Numbered from the stretch's first letter, positions 25,142 to 34,888 are shown. The stretch: 64,000 nucleotides of DNA from PSRF01 sp051000815 (GCA_051000815.1 JBPCNX010000024.1:1-64000), one strand, 5' to 3'. The notes: generated by a model not told the origin, from the letters alone. A program made the numbers and translations.

Positions 25142-27181
25142 ATGGGTCTTCGCCCTCGAAAAGGTCTACGAAGTAAGCGTCATCACGGTTCTATCCTGCT
25201 ATCGCTTCTCTTCCTCTGCTCACCAACAATCCAGCTGATTTCTCACGGCCAAACTGCTTCATCCGACAACCAGACCTCTGCCTCCGTAAACACAAAGAAA
25301 GATCTGTTTCGTCTGGAAAAGCTGCCGATCGAAGGCGGGGCGGAATTGATCACGATTCATGCGCGGCTGGATGGGCGGGAAGTTCCTGAAGACCAAAAGT
25401 GGACACCCCTGGTAAGTGTTCTGCGCGACACTCTCGGAGACGCTGATCCTGAGAACGACCGCCTTCGCTATCTCTGGCCCCTCACTTACACACGGCCCGG
25501 ACTGGGCCAACGCATCGCCGGCGCCACCCCCTTTTTCTACATGCGTGTTGGCAACAAACAGAAGACCAGCAAGGTGCCGCCTCCTGTGTTGGATCTTGCT
25601 GCTCCGGGGCGTCAGGTGTGGGAAAAGATCTTCTGGACGGCGTTGCAAACAATATTGCTCGATCCTTACGGGATGCCGGTTAAGGCTGCGAGTTATTCAT
25701 ACCGTCGCAACCTCTCGGAATATCGCAAATCTCAAATCGTGCGCGCCCTATCCGTGTTGTCGCTTTACGAATCGCTCGACGGCCCGGCGGCGTTTTCCGA
25801 ATCTGAACTTGCCGAGATTCACTCGCGCCTGCTGTTAACCGACAAGACTTTCGGTGGGTTGGTGGACGACATTCATCTGCAGCGCTACCACGAAAGACAA
25901 ATGACTTCGGTGCGCGATGAACGTGGCCATAACTGGGAACTCCTGCGCCAGCGGGCGGAGGCCGAGTCGCTGATCTTTGAACCGCTGGAAATGCCTGACG
26001 GCAGCGCGCCCCACGCGCTTCTGTGGATCGCGAAGAATGATTTGGGAGTGAAGCGTGGCCAGCCTTTCAGCGGCCGATTTCTAAACATCGCGGATCCCCG
26101 GTCTGACAAGCGTTTGCTGCAATGGGACGGCTACGCGGAAACTCGTTACTTCGACTCTGAAAACAGGCCGATCTCGCCTGACACACCTAACGCTCATCCG
26201 GTCGAGATGATTCCGCTGGCGCTTTATGGGCTCGACAATCCCAGGATTCCGATGCTTCTTGTAGACTTTCGGGACACGCTGAATCCCAAAAAGCGCGAGA
26301 TGTCGCGGCGCGTCTTAAAGGACGTGACACGCAACATGGTTTCGTTCTCGGGCGTCGGCGGGCTTTCCTTTTTCCTGGGCCGAACAGTCTTTGATTTTGT
26401 AATAGGACGGCGCGGCTTGGACATTAACCAACCGTCGCGACTGAAGACTTATTCGCAGCTAAAACTGTTGCTAACGCTGAGCGACTCGCTCGAACCGGGA
26501 TTGAGACACCAAATTGATAAGCAGTTGGAAAAGGTCTCGCTAAACCCTTTCGAAAATGATCTTGAGGCTGAGGCCAGACTAGCAAAGCAGCAATACGATG
26601 CGCTTGTAGCTTACGCCCTGAAACTCGACGGGCTGCCGGCCAAACTTGATCGCGATCGCCGGGCGGAACTTGTCCCCCTGGAACACGGCAAGGCTGAACA
26701 AGTACTCTTTCGCCTTGGCAACATTCTGTCTTTTGGCAAATACACTCATCGCGAAAAAGCCACGCCCAAAATGGAGAGTCGGTTGGATGTCGCGCGACGA
26801 ATCACATACCACACTCGCTTTTTACGTCAGGTGGCCAAATCCACTGCGCGGATTGAAGTGGTATGGAATCTCGATGAAGTCAGACGGTCATTGGAATTTG
26901 TCGCCGCCCACGGATCGGAGGTCAACTCTACAGTCGCAGCAGCGGCGGCGGCCATCTTTCTCCGAACTGAGGATGCGGAAACGCGTCGCGCCTGTCTGGC
27001 TAGTCTCTCAAGCATCAATAGCCGCAAGGCGAAAGACGAACTCTTGCGTCTCTCTCAGGACAAACATCTGGAACCCGTCTGGAAGGCCTTGATTACTTCT
27101 TACCTTGCGAAGTCGCGGCGAGATGGGCCAATGACCGCCTCACACGAGAAATCCCCGACAGACAGGACCGGGCAACAATAG
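25142..27181 (+). CDS. Exported protein of unknown function (operon gene 1)
   Basis: A 679-residue protein I do not recognise. The start taken is the ATG at 25142, with AAGGA about ten bases upstream; an in-frame TTG lies at 25115. A signal peptide follows (about 8-40: RHHGSILLSLLFLC). The rest is mostly helical and charged, without membrane segments apart from a hydrophobic stretch at about 400-415 (FSGVGGLSFFLGRTVFDFVIG). The C-terminal part (about 575-660) could be HEAT-like alpha repeats (SLEFVAAHGSEVNSTVAAAAAAIF). The next gene's GTG overlaps its TAG by one base, so the three genes 25142-31964 form one unit. It is probably periplasmic and works with the phosphatase downstream. Confidence 0.8.
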   Translation: MGLRPRKGLRSKRHHGSILLSLLFLCSPTIQLISHGQTASSDNQTSASVNTKKDLFRLEKLPIEGGAELITIHARLDGREVPEDQKWTPLVSVLRDTLGDADPENDRLRYLWPLTYTRPGLGQRIAGATPFFYMRVGNKQKTSKVPPPVLDLAAPGRQVWEKIFWTALQTILLDPYGMPVKAASYSYRRNLSEYRKSQIVRALSVLSLYESLDGPAAFSESELAEIHSRLLLTDKTFGGLVDDIHLQRYHERQMTSVRDERGHNWELLRQRAEAESLIFEPLEMPDGSAPHALLWIAKNDLGVKRGQPFSGRFLNIADPRSDKRLLQWDGYAETRYFDSENRPISPDTPNAHPVEMIPLALYGLDNPRIPMLLVDFRDTLNPKKREMSRRVLKDVTRNMVSFSGVGGLSFFLGRTVFDFVIGRRGLDINQPSRLKTYSQLKLLLTLSDSLEPGLRHQIDKQLEKVSLNPFENDLEAEARLAKQQYDALVAYALKLDGLPAKLDRDRRAELVPLEHGKAEQVLFRLGNILSFGKYTHREKATPKMESRLDVARRITYHTRFLRQVAKSTARIEVVWNLDEVRRSLEFVAAHGSEVNSTVAAAAAAIFLRTEDAETRRACLASLSSINSRKAKDELLRLSQDKHLEPVWKALITSYLAKSRRDGPMTASHEKSPTDRTGQQ

Positions 27182-29751
27182 TGCTGCGCGCAATGGCCCC
27201 ACTCCTTCAACACGCTCGCCGGTTGCTGCTTAGAATTGTCGTTTCGATCGCCCTCTTCGCGACCGCCGCCGCGGTCCTCTCGCCGCAGTCTTTATGCGCG
27301 CAGACTAAACGTCTGGTCATCTTAAAAGTCGACGGCTTGCCTTACGACCTGTTGGATAGATTCCTGCAAGAGCGCAATCCGCGAACTGGTAAAAGCCAAC
27401 TTCCCTGGATCGAACACGTTTTCTACCAACGCGGCGCCCGCCTGAGCAACTTCTATGTTCGCGGCATGAGCCTCTCGGCGCCGTCCTGGTCGTTGTTGGA
27501 AACCGGACAGCATCTGCAAGTGAAGGGTAACGTCGAGTTTGATCGCTATACGCTTCACGCCTACGACTACCTGAACTTTATTCCTTTTTACTTCAAGGGT
27601 GCCGCCGGAACGCGAATCGACATGCCGGGAGCGGAGGTCCTCGATTCGTTAAGATTGCCGCTTCTATTCGACGCCTTCCCTCACGAAGAGCGCTACATAG
27701 GTTTTCAGCTCTACCAACGCGGCATGCGCTTCGCGATGTTGAAAGACGGATTACAGCAACGCTTCGTCAAGAACCCGCGAGAGCTGTTCGATGAATGGAC
27801 AATGGGTTTCGAAACACGGAGCGTGTTCTTCGACCAATTGGAGCGCGAACTAATTCGTAGCCTCGATGACCCCAAAATCCGGTATCTCGATCTCTACATC
27901 AGTAACTTTGATCACGTGGCGCATCATAATCGCGATCATCAGTCGCAGATGTTTGAGTTGCAGGCAATGGACGCGCTGGTCGGCAGGATCTGGACTGCAA
28001 TTGAGCGCAGCCCGCTAGCTGGCGAAACAGCATTCGTGCTGGTATCAGATCATGGATTCAACACCGATGAGAAGATTTACAGCCAGGGTTATAACCTGGT
28101 GAAACTTCTGGGTAGTCCCGCAGGCGGTGGACACCACGTCGTGACCAAGCGGCGATTGATGCTCGACTACGCAATCAAAGGCGTCTACTTCATGGTTCCA
28201 TTGATTACTACGACTACCAGCGACTCTTACTATCTCAAAGGCGAGAGCACTTCTTATCCAACCGCGCTGCTTGATTTTGACGGCAACGAAAGGGCGTCGA
28301 TACAGCTCCGCGACAGCGACGTAAATCTCCTCCATATCCTTCTCACGCAACTCCAACAGGAGAAAATGGCAGGCCCTCTGCGGCGTGCGGCGACTAGTGA
28401 GTTCTTTTCAACACTCGATCGCCGGCGAGGTTCCTGGCAGAACAACCTCGATTCACTCAACGAAGAGCTGGCTGGACTACGCCGCAGAATCGGTCAGCAG
28501 CGCGAGCTCTGGGAATCGCAACCGAAGAAGTTTACGCCTGAAGAAATTGTGCTTGGTCATGACGACCAAAAGAAACGTGTCTTTGCACAACTCGAGAAGT
28601 GGTCGAGCCAGGAAAAGAATTACAGAGAATACGCGCGCATCCTGGCGAACCTGCTGGCCCTCAAGCGAAACGAGTTCAACTTAGCGAAGTTGAAGGTTGA
28701 AGATGTGATTGCGAAGCAGGCCATGGGCGAGCGAAACAGCATCCATCAGTTGCAAAACTATATTGCCGGCATTGCACCGTCGGGATTGACGTTAAATCCG
28801 GACGGCTCGCTTGATAGGCAGAAGAGTTTTGTTCGGGTCGATTATTTCACGCTGCTGCGGGACATCACTGTTCGCAACAATGTTCAGCCTGGGGTTTCCA
28901 ATCGGCCGATCGATATGATGGCGACGAAGGTTTCTGCCGCACAAGTGGGTCCGCTGCTGAATGAAGGAACGCTCAAGCCGGATGTAATCTGGGTAAATTC
29001 CGGAACAGAGAAACAGGCGCTGATACTGGCGCGCGAAGACGCTCACGGGGGTCTGAGTTTCCGTTACCAGCCGATTAGAAGATTGACCCAGGACTTCTCC
29101 GGACGTCTCCAGTTTGAAAGCATCGCCTGGCAACCTGACTTGCCCTTACGGATTTTGGAAGACGACAAGCTCCAGGTTCCCGACGGACGCGAGCGAGAGG
29201 CGTGGCTGAGCGAATGGCATACGGACATTGAATGGCTGCGAGCGCTTCACCGCACAGATTACTCCAACGGCTTGATTGGTCTCTACGAAGAAGTCGCTCA
29301 ACATCCGACCGAGCGACTAGCTCTTGATGAACCGAACATTGATTCCGACGAATATCTGGCTCGCCGTTTCATTAAGCGCCAACGTGGGCTGGTGGAGACG
29401 GATCTCCTTATTGTCGCCAACAATCATTGGAATTTTGACGTTCGCGGCTTTAATCCCGGTGGTAACCATGGTTCCTTTCTTCGTGTCTCCACACATTCCA
29501 CTTTCATGGTAGCCGGAGGTGACAAGACGCAGTTGCCCCGCGGGATTGTTGTCGCAGAGCCTTATGATAGTCTCAGCTTCCTGCCCACCATGCTGGCGTT
29601 AACCGGAAATTTACGGGATGATGGAAATCCCCTTCCCGTTTTGTGGAATCAAGGTTTCCGGAAATTTCCGGGTCGCATCGTCCGGGAGATTCTTCCGGCC
29701 CCGCCGGGAAATAAGAAAATTGCGGTTACTGCTGCAGGTATGTCCCGTTGA
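27181..29751 (+). CDS. Exported alkaline-phosphatase-superfamily hydrolase
   Basis: An 856-residue protein with a signal peptide (residues 13-40, ending SLCAQ). A type I phosphodiesterase/nucleotide pyrophosphatase-like domain follows. The metal and nucleophile sites are visible: KVDGLPYDLL, SLSAPSWS (nucleophile Ser/Thr position), NFDHVAHHNRD, VSDHGF and NPGGNHGSF. A long helical insert at about 415-520 (LDSLNEELAGLRRRI, then LEKWSSQEKNYREY) is coiled-coil-like and unusual. The GTG start overlaps the preceding TAG. The substrate may be a phosphate ester or phospholipid headgroup. It is the middle gene of the three-gene operon. Confidence 0.88.
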   Translation: MLRAMAPLLQHARRLLLRIVVSIALFATAAAVLSPQSLCAQTKRLVILKVDGLPYDLLDRFLQERNPRTGKSQLPWIEHVFYQRGARLSNFYVRGMSLSAPSWSLLETGQHLQVKGNVEFDRYTLHAYDYLNFIPFYFKGAAGTRIDMPGAEVLDSLRLPLLFDAFPHEERYIGFQLYQRGMRFAMLKDGLQQRFVKNPRELFDEWTMGFETRSVFFDQLERELIRSLDDPKIRYLDLYISNFDHVAHHNRDHQSQMFELQAMDALVGRIWTAIERSPLAGETAFVLVSDHGFNTDEKIYSQGYNLVKLLGSPAGGGHHVVTKRRLMLDYAIKGVYFMVPLITTTTSDSYYLKGESTSYPTALLDFDGNERASIQLRDSDVNLLHILLTQLQQEKMAGPLRRAATSEFFSTLDRRRGSWQNNLDSLNEELAGLRRRIGQQRELWESQPKKFTPEEIVLGHDDQKKRVFAQLEKWSSQEKNYREYARILANLLALKRNEFNLAKLKVEDVIAKQAMGERNSIHQLQNYIAGIAPSGLTLNPDGSLDRQKSFVRVDYFTLLRDITVRNNVQPGVSNRPIDMMATKVSAAQVGPLLNEGTLKPDVIWVNSGTEKQALILAREDAHGGLSFRYQPIRRLTQDFSGRLQFESIAWQPDLPLRILEDDKLQVPDGREREAWLSEWHTDIEWLRALHRTDYSNGLIGLYEEVAQHPTERLALDEPNIDSDEYLARRFIKRQRGLVETDLLIVANNHWNFDVRGFNPGGNHGSFLRVSTHSTFMVAGGDKTQLPRGIVVAEPYDSLSFLPTMLALTGNLRDDGNPLPVLWNQGFRKFPGRIVREILPAPPGNKKIAVTAAGMSR

Positions 29752-31964
29752 TAACCTCGGAAGAAGAATTCGGACCAGACTGGCAGGAGACCGAGCCGGA
29801 AGAACTCGATGAAGATCCCGAGCCATCCAGCTCCAGAAGGTCCCGCCGCTCTTTCATCTGGCTCCAGGGTTTTGCCTTCCTGTTGGGAATTGCGTTACTC
29901 GCCTTCGTAATAAATCGCGTCGGCGTACAGCCGATCTTCGACGCGCTCCTGCGGATTGGTTTCGGCTTCTTCTTCGTACTTGCCATCAGTGGCCTACGTC
30001 ATTTCTTCCGCACAATTGCCATGAGAGCTGCGGTGCCGAGCGAGCACCGGCGCATCAGTTTCCTGCAGGCCTTCGCAGCACGGCTGGGCGGCGAAGCAAT
30101 TAGTTTTCTGACCTTTACCGGCCCCCTGCTGGGTGAAGCCACCAAGGTGGCCCTACTGCGCAAGCGTATTCCACTTACTTACGGCGTGCCGGCGCTCGTC
30201 GTCGACAACCTTATCTATAACCTTTCGGTGGTCTTCTTCATCTTGACGGGCGCCTGCGTGATGCTATTCACGTATCAACTGCCGCCCGCAATTCACTATT
30301 TGCTGATTGGCATTGCCGTGATCGCCGCGCTCGGCATTCTTGCATCGGCGCTGGCCGCCAAACGACGCATCATGTTGATGACCTGGGTAATCGATCGACT
30401 CGCCCAACTCCGGTTGAGCCCGAAAGTCATCTTGAAACGACGCCACCACATTCACAATCTCGAGTCGAAAGTCTACGACTTTTATAAACATCATCCGGGG
30501 GCGTTTTTCGGAATGATTGCCTGCAACCTGCTCGCTCACCTGTCGAGTGTCGTGGAGGTGTACGTCACACTTCGAATGCTCGGGTTTACACCACACGTGT
30601 CGCAGGCCTACATCATCGAGTCGCTTACCAAAGTTATCAACTTCGCCTTTGCGTTCGTCCCGGGTACTATCGGTGTCTATGAAGGCGGCACCGAGATCAT
30701 CCTCCAGGCTTTGGGCTTCGCTCAGGCAACCGGCGTCGCATTGGCATTGGTACGCAAAGCGGCGATAGTCTTTTGGACTACCATCGGTCTACTGGTGTTA
30801 ACGTGGCGCACGGCGCCGAATGCGTGGGGCCGGCTAAAGGAACGCAGCCCCCGCCTTAGAGCAGCTATGGACAGTCTCGTACTCTCGAATATTGCTCATC
30901 GCCCGGCTCGCACTGCAGTCAGCATTCTCGGGACCGCGGTCGGCGTGTTGCTGATAATTTTTACGGTGGGACTCTCACATGGAGTGCTGCACGAAAGAGG
31001 TCGACGGGAGGCAAACATTGGCGCCGAGATAATGGTTCGCGCGTCCGGCACGCTCGGCTTTGGCGGGTCGTCGCCATTTCTAATGCCGGTATCGCGAGCA
31101 GCGGAGATTGCCACGATTCCTGGGGTGCGAGCGGCAACGCCGTTGGGTCAGGCGCTTGATCGCAGCGATTCCGGGTTTGGCACTCGCCTGATCGACGGCA
31201 TTATCCCTGACGAATACTCACGCTTAACCGGGCTGCGGATGCGCGAAGGAACTCCGCTGACTGGTGGTGATCAGGCGATCATCGATCCGGTTTGGCAGCA
31301 GAACCGGCGCGCTGTAGTCGGGTCGACAGTGCAACTTTTCGAGCGGCCTTTCACGATTGTCGGAGTCTACGAGCCTCCCGGCGGCGGCCGGATTAAGATT
31401 CCCTTGTCCACCATGCAGGAACAGGAAGGAGGCGAAGGTCGCGCTTCGGCGATTCTGGTGGCCGCCATCGATCCATCGCAACAGGAAGACGTGGCTGCGC
31501 GGATTCGGGAACGCTTCCCCGACGATCAGATCATTTTTACGCGCGACCTGCCGGAGATTTATGCCTCCGGAGTTCCCGCGTTGAATGTTTTTATTAAGGT
31601 AGTCGTCGGAGTCGCAGCAGCGATCAGCATGCTGGTGATCCTCCTCGCTATGTACACGACGGTGACCGAGAGAACGCGGCAAATCGGTATTCTTAAAGCG
31701 TTGGGCATGTCAAAGACCGCGATCGCCTGGGTCATCGAAAAGGAAGCGCTTCTCGTCAGCTTTCTGGGCGTCGCCTTCGGAGTCTTGCTGACATTGGTGG
31801 CGCGCTTTTTTGTAATGCGAGTCACGAGTTTGACCATCGAAATAGAACCGCGGTGGGTCTTCATTTCGTTGCTGGTCGGATTGGTCGGCGGAAGTCTCGG
31901 CGCCTTGTATCCGGCGTTGCGCGCGGCCCGGCAGGATGCAGTGGACGCGCTGAGCTACGAATAA
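29748..31964 (+). CDS. Fusion of LPG-synthase-type membrane domain and MacB/FtsX permease
   Basis: A 738-residue protein joining two families. Residues about 40-370 are the LPG_synthase_TM (AglD/UPF0104) flippase-like domain: many membrane segments, FTGPLLGEATKVALL, FVPGTIGVYEGGTEIIL. From about 376, LVLSNIAHRPARTAVSILGTAVGVLLI starts a MacB_PCD/FtsX module with a large extracytoplasmic domain (about 405-610). Three closing membrane segments follow (VVVGVAAAISMLVILLA, then RQIGILKALGM, then LVGLVGGSLGALYPALRAARQDAVDAL). The TTG start overlaps the previous stop by four bases. No ABC ATPase is nearby, so the permease partner would be encoded elsewhere. Both parts look intact. Confidence 0.9.
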   Translation: MITSEEEFGPDWQETEPEELDEDPEPSSSRRSRRSFIWLQGFAFLLGIALLAFVINRVGVQPIFDALLRIGFGFFFVLAISGLRHFFRTIAMRAAVPSEHRRISFLQAFAARLGGEAISFLTFTGPLLGEATKVALLRKRIPLTYGVPALVVDNLIYNLSVVFFILTGACVMLFTYQLPPAIHYLLIGIAVIAALGILASALAAKRRIMLMTWVIDRLAQLRLSPKVILKRRHHIHNLESKVYDFYKHHPGAFFGMIACNLLAHLSSVVEVYVTLRMLGFTPHVSQAYIIESLTKVINFAFAFVPGTIGVYEGGTEIILQALGFAQATGVALALVRKAAIVFWTTIGLLVLTWRTAPNAWGRLKERSPRLRAAMDSLVLSNIAHRPARTAVSILGTAVGVLLIIFTVGLSHGVLHERGRREANIGAEIMVRASGTLGFGGSSPFLMPVSRAAEIATIPGVRAATPLGQALDRSDSGFGTRLIDGIIPDEYSRLTGLRMREGTPLTGGDQAIIDPVWQQNRRAVVGSTVQLFERPFTIVGVYEPPGGGRIKIPLSTMQEQEGGEGRASAILVAAIDPSQQEDVAARIRERFPDDQIIFTRDLPEIYASGVPALNVFIKVVVGVAAAISMLVILLAMYTTVTERTRQIGILKALGMSKTAIAWVIEKEALLVSFLGVAFGVLLTLVARFFVMRVTSLTIEIEPRWVFISLLVGLVGGSLGALYPALRAARQDAVDALSYE

Positions 31965-32036
31965 TGGTACGTCCAGTTCACAGTTCCACTTTTCCCCCGT
32001 ACTAATAAATGACTTTACATCCTGGGAGGGACAATC

Positions 32037-32261
32037 ATGTCGATTGCACGCATTACGGAACTCAGCTCTACATCAAAAAAGAGTTTTGAGGACGCCATCC
32101 AAACCGGCATCGCTCGAGCGACAAGGACTTTGCGCCATGTTCGCAGTGCCTGGGTGAAGGAACAGCAAATCCGTGTTGAGAACGATTCTATCGTCGAGTA
32201 TCAGGTCAACCTGATGATTACGTTCATCCTCGATGAAGACAACGAGGACAAAGTGGCTTAA
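32037..32261 (+). CDS. Dodecin family protein
   Basis: A 74-residue protein with complete dodecin pattern: ARITELSSTSKKSFEDAIQTGIARATRTLRHVRSAWV, then a basic strand and IVEYQVNLMITFIL. Dodecins form dodecameric hollow shells that store or buffer flavins. The ATG has GGGAGGG seven bases upstream. The gene stands alone, 72 bases after the fusion-permease gene; the intergenic sequence to 32479 contains a long inverted repeat (about 32275-32345) around GCCCCTCTGTG / CACGGAGGGG, which could serve as a transcription stop. Confidence 0.93.
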   Translation: MSIARITELSSTSKKSFEDAIQTGIARATRTLRHVRSAWVKEQQIRVENDSIVEYQVNLMITFILDEDNEDKVA

Positions 32262-32479
32262 CCTGCTTTCGCTGTGCCCCTCTGTGTTCGCTGTGATCCT
32301 GCGATGAACTTCCTTGAAGGGTTATTCAACACTGAGCACGGAGGGGTACAAAAAACTCGATACGGCAGCGCGCGAAGCTGTAATCGCCAGGATCGCCCGT
32401 GCCGCCTGGGAATGCCGCAACCGCGCTGAAGGAGTGAAAGTTTAGCCGTGGGCAACGCTTGAAGAAAGGGGTGGCGAAA

Positions 32480-32938
32480 ATGTTTTCGAGTGCGACAAGT
32501 TTATTAACCATGATTTGCGGACCCTCTGTCCTGACCGGCCTTCTGCTCGTAGGCTGCGGTACTGTGGTCGATGCTTCTATGGCCGATGACGAGGCAACGC
32601 AGGCTCGAGTGGGTCACGAGTTCAAAATCAAGGTCGGTCAACTGATCAAAATTGAGGGCGAAGATCTCCAGATAGAGTTCAAGGCCGTCGCCCAGGACTC
32701 ACGCTGCCCTGCCGATGTTAATTGCGTTTGGGCTGGCAATGCTGAAGTGGCGCTCGACCTGCTCGACGGTGAGTGCACCACTAAGTTGACCCTGAACACG
32801 CACGATTCGAACACCCCGGAAAAAGGAAAAGCAGGGCGCTACAGATTGAAGCTGGTGAAACTGGATCCCTACCCTCGCAGCGATCGGAAAATAGCGCCTG
32901 GTGATTACATCGCAACCTTGATGGTCAGCAAAGAATAG
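32480..32938 (+). CDS. Small predicted lipoprotein
   Basis: A 152-residue protein from the ATG at 32480 (AAAGGGG about eight bases upstream; a TTG at 32459 is an alternative). Its signal peptide ends in LLVGC, a good lipobox, so it should be lipidated and envelope-anchored. The mature part, with VGQLIKIEGEDLQIEFKAVAQDSRCPADVNCVWAGNAEVAL, carries two cysteines in a short loop and resembles a small beta-sandwich domain found in many hypothetical exported proteins of this type (pattern DSRCP..C.W.G.A). Function unknown. It is not obviously in an operon with dodecin or DUF1697. Confidence 0.8.
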   Translation: MFSSATSLLTMICGPSVLTGLLLVGCGTVVDASMADDEATQARVGHEFKIKVGQLIKIEGEDLQIEFKAVAQDSRCPADVNCVWAGNAEVALDLLDGECTTKLTLNTHDSNTPEKGKAGRYRLKLVKLDPYPRSDRKIAPGDYIATLMVSKE

Positions 32939-32991
32939 ATTTTCGGGCTGCAACCTCCCGTTTTGCGACTCGCGCCCGATCAACGAATAAA

Positions 32992-33525
32992 ATGCCCAGG
33001 TACGTTGCTTTTCTTCGCGCCATCAATGTTGGCGGCCATGTAGTCAAAATGGACTATCTGCGCAGTCTTTTCGAGGGACTCGGGTTTACGAATGTCGAGA
33101 CTTTTATTGCCAGCGGCAATGTAGTCTTCGATTCCAGTTCCAGAACCCCCCGGTCACTGGAGATGAAGATTGAACGTCATCTTCAGGAGCATTTGGGCTA
33201 CGAGGTGAAGACTTTTGTGAGATCTGCAGCGGCGGTTGCGAACATTGCTGCCAGTAAACCATTCGGCGAACTCGAGGAAGAGGGCGTCACACTCTATATC
33301 GGATTTGTCGCTGCCGCTCCGACCGCTGAAGCGAAGAAAAACCTTGCTGCCTGCTGCAACAAAGCGAATGAGTTTGTAATTCTTGATCGGGAGGTATTCT
33401 GGCTCTGTCGCAAGAAGTTCAGCGAGTCAGATTTCTCTGGCGCTCAACTGGAAAAGATCCTGGGAATGAAAATGACCATCCGCAATGCAAACACCGCTAT
33501 GAGAATCGCCGCCAGGTACTCGTGA
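32992..33525 (+). CDS. DUF1697 domain protein
   Basis: A 177-residue cytosolic protein matching DUF1697 throughout: YVAFLRAINVGGHVVKMDYLRSLFEGLGFTNVETFIASGNVVF, then YIGFVAAAPTAEAKKNL and a C-terminal MTIRNANTAMRIAA. The family is widespread and of unknown function. The ATG at 32992 has no obvious ribosome site, but the conserved start begins right after it. The gene ends five bases before the convergent heptosyltransferase-like gene. Confidence 0.93.
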   Translation: MPRYVAFLRAINVGGHVVKMDYLRSLFEGLGFTNVETFIASGNVVFDSSSRTPRSLEMKIERHLQEHLGYEVKTFVRSAAAVANIAASKPFGELEEEGVTLYIGFVAAAPTAEAKKNLAACCNKANEFVILDREVFWLCRKKFSESDFSGAQLEKILGMKMTIRNANTAMRIAARYS

Positions 33526-33530
33526 AAAGA

Positions 33531-34580
33531 TCAATGTTCGTCTCTTGCCCCTTCGGATGACAATAATTCCTGCAAGCCTTCCCAAACTCGCTTCGGAGTA
33601 ATCTCGATCAGACAGGCCGGCTTGAACTCTGCCTCTCCCTCGTAAGTACATTCGGTCTCATGGCATCGCAAGCACTCGAAGTTTGAGGCGAGATGCAATT
33701 GCCCCTTGCCTGTGGCGCCTACCAGAAGCGGATCAGTCGCGCCATATATAGTTACGGATGGAACATTCAGCGCGGCCGCAATGTGACTCAAACCTGTATC
33801 TAATCCGACACTCCCCTTTGCGCCGTTAATGACAGCAGCTTTCTCAGAAATCGACATTCTTGGCAGCACCAGGGCGCGTTCATGTCCGCCGGCAATTCTG
33901 ACGGCGCGCTGCTGTTCTACTTCATCCCCCCACGGTAGCATCACATAAAAGCCTGCCTGTCCCGCTTGCCGGGTTAATTCCAACCAATAGTGCTCCGGCC
34001 AAATCTTTGACGCCCAACTCGTACTATGGACAAAGACCAGATAAGGCCGCGGTGCATCAAATGACAGCGGTCCAAACTTCGAACGAACGATGCCATAATC
34101 AATTTCGTCTTCGACAAAGCGATACCCCAGGGCGTCTGCCAACAGCCGGCGCATCCGTTGGATAGAATGCCCGCCTTTGGGAACTGAAAATTTTCTTTGA
34201 TAAAAAAACTGTGCGCCCCAATCGTGAACTCCCTGGCGGTCATATCCGGAGCGCGCACCCTTTGCCAATCTCGCAGCGAAGGCGCTCTTCAGGCCTCCCT
34301 GCACATCCACGATCATCTCGTAGGTATTTCTTCGCAACTGCTTCACAAACGATCGTGGTTCCCCGCTGGCAAACGCGTGAATCCGGTTGCGCCCCCACTT
34401 GCGAAATGCCGTGGGAAAGACGTTTTCCACGTGTGAATGCCAGCCAGGCACCTGAGCGAATGCCTCGTCTACCACCCAGTCAAATTTAATGTTGGGAAAT
34501 GCTTTGGCAGCGTCCGTGAGAGCTGGGAGAGTCTGAACTAAATCTCCCATCGCGGAGAGCCTGACAATTAAGATACGCAT
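33531..34580 (-). CDS. LPS heptosyltransferase I-like glycosyltransferase (GT9)
   Basis: A 349-residue glycosyltransferase family 9 protein, close to WaaC/RfaC, which adds the first heptose to Kdo in lipopolysaccharide core. Landmarks: MRILIVRLSAMGDLVQTLPAL at the N-terminus, KFDWVVDEAF, YDRQGVHDW, VHSTSWASKIWPEHYW, and GLDTGLSHIAAALNVPSVTIYGATDP in the donor-binding domain. It indicates an LPS-bearing outer membrane. The gene is divergent from a GT2 gene at 34889 that resembles the core glucosyltransferase WaaE, so 33531-35662 is a small core-assembly locus. Confidence 0.88.
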   Translation of the reverse strand: MRILIVRLSAMGDLVQTLPALTDAAKAFPNIKFDWVVDEAFAQVPGWHSHVENVFPTAFRKWGRNRIHAFASGEPRSFVKQLRRNTYEMIVDVQGGLKSAFAARLAKGARSGYDRQGVHDWGAQFFYQRKFSVPKGGHSIQRMRRLLADALGYRFVEDEIDYGIVRSKFGPLSFDAPRPYLVFVHSTSWASKIWPEHYWLELTRQAGQAGFYVMLPWGDEVEQQRAVRIAGGHERALVLPRMSISEKAAVINGAKGSVGLDTGLSHIAAALNVPSVTIYGATDPLLVGATGKGQLHLASNFECLRCHETECTYEGEAEFKPACLIEITPKRVWEGLQELLSSEGARDEH

Positions 34581-34888
34581 GGAGTGTCGGCTAGGTGCGG
34601 CGATTGTATATTTCCGTTAGATGAGTGTCTATTAGCGAGCATCGTAGGCCGCATTCCGCATTTCTGATAGTCGTACTCTGCCTGTAACCCTTAATGTGAA
34701 AATGCGCTCATTTATTCCACCGTCGAAAACGCGAACGTTGACGTGCAAATTCTGTGCTTCTATTCTCATTTCGCTATACTAGCCGGGCTACCGCGAATTA
34801 CTTAGATCCTGTTTGTTTCCCAGATCGTCCTCCGCATTAATTTGCGGCAAACTAGTGACGCCTGCATTCACCGACAGCTAGAGTCTGA
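34581..34888. promoter_or_regulatory. Divergent promoter region of two glycosyltransferase genes
   Basis: 308 bases with no gene. A TATACT (34775-34780) is a possible -10 for the plus-strand gene but its -35 is weak; TTGACG (34738-34743) is 31 bases away, too far to pair. TATACA on the minus strand (34610-34605) may serve the other gene. AT-rich compared with its neighbours. Confidence 0.3.

Noticed and set aside
34738..34780. TTGACG/TATACT as one strong promoter
   Set aside because: Spacing is 31 bases, too long for a sigma-70 pair.
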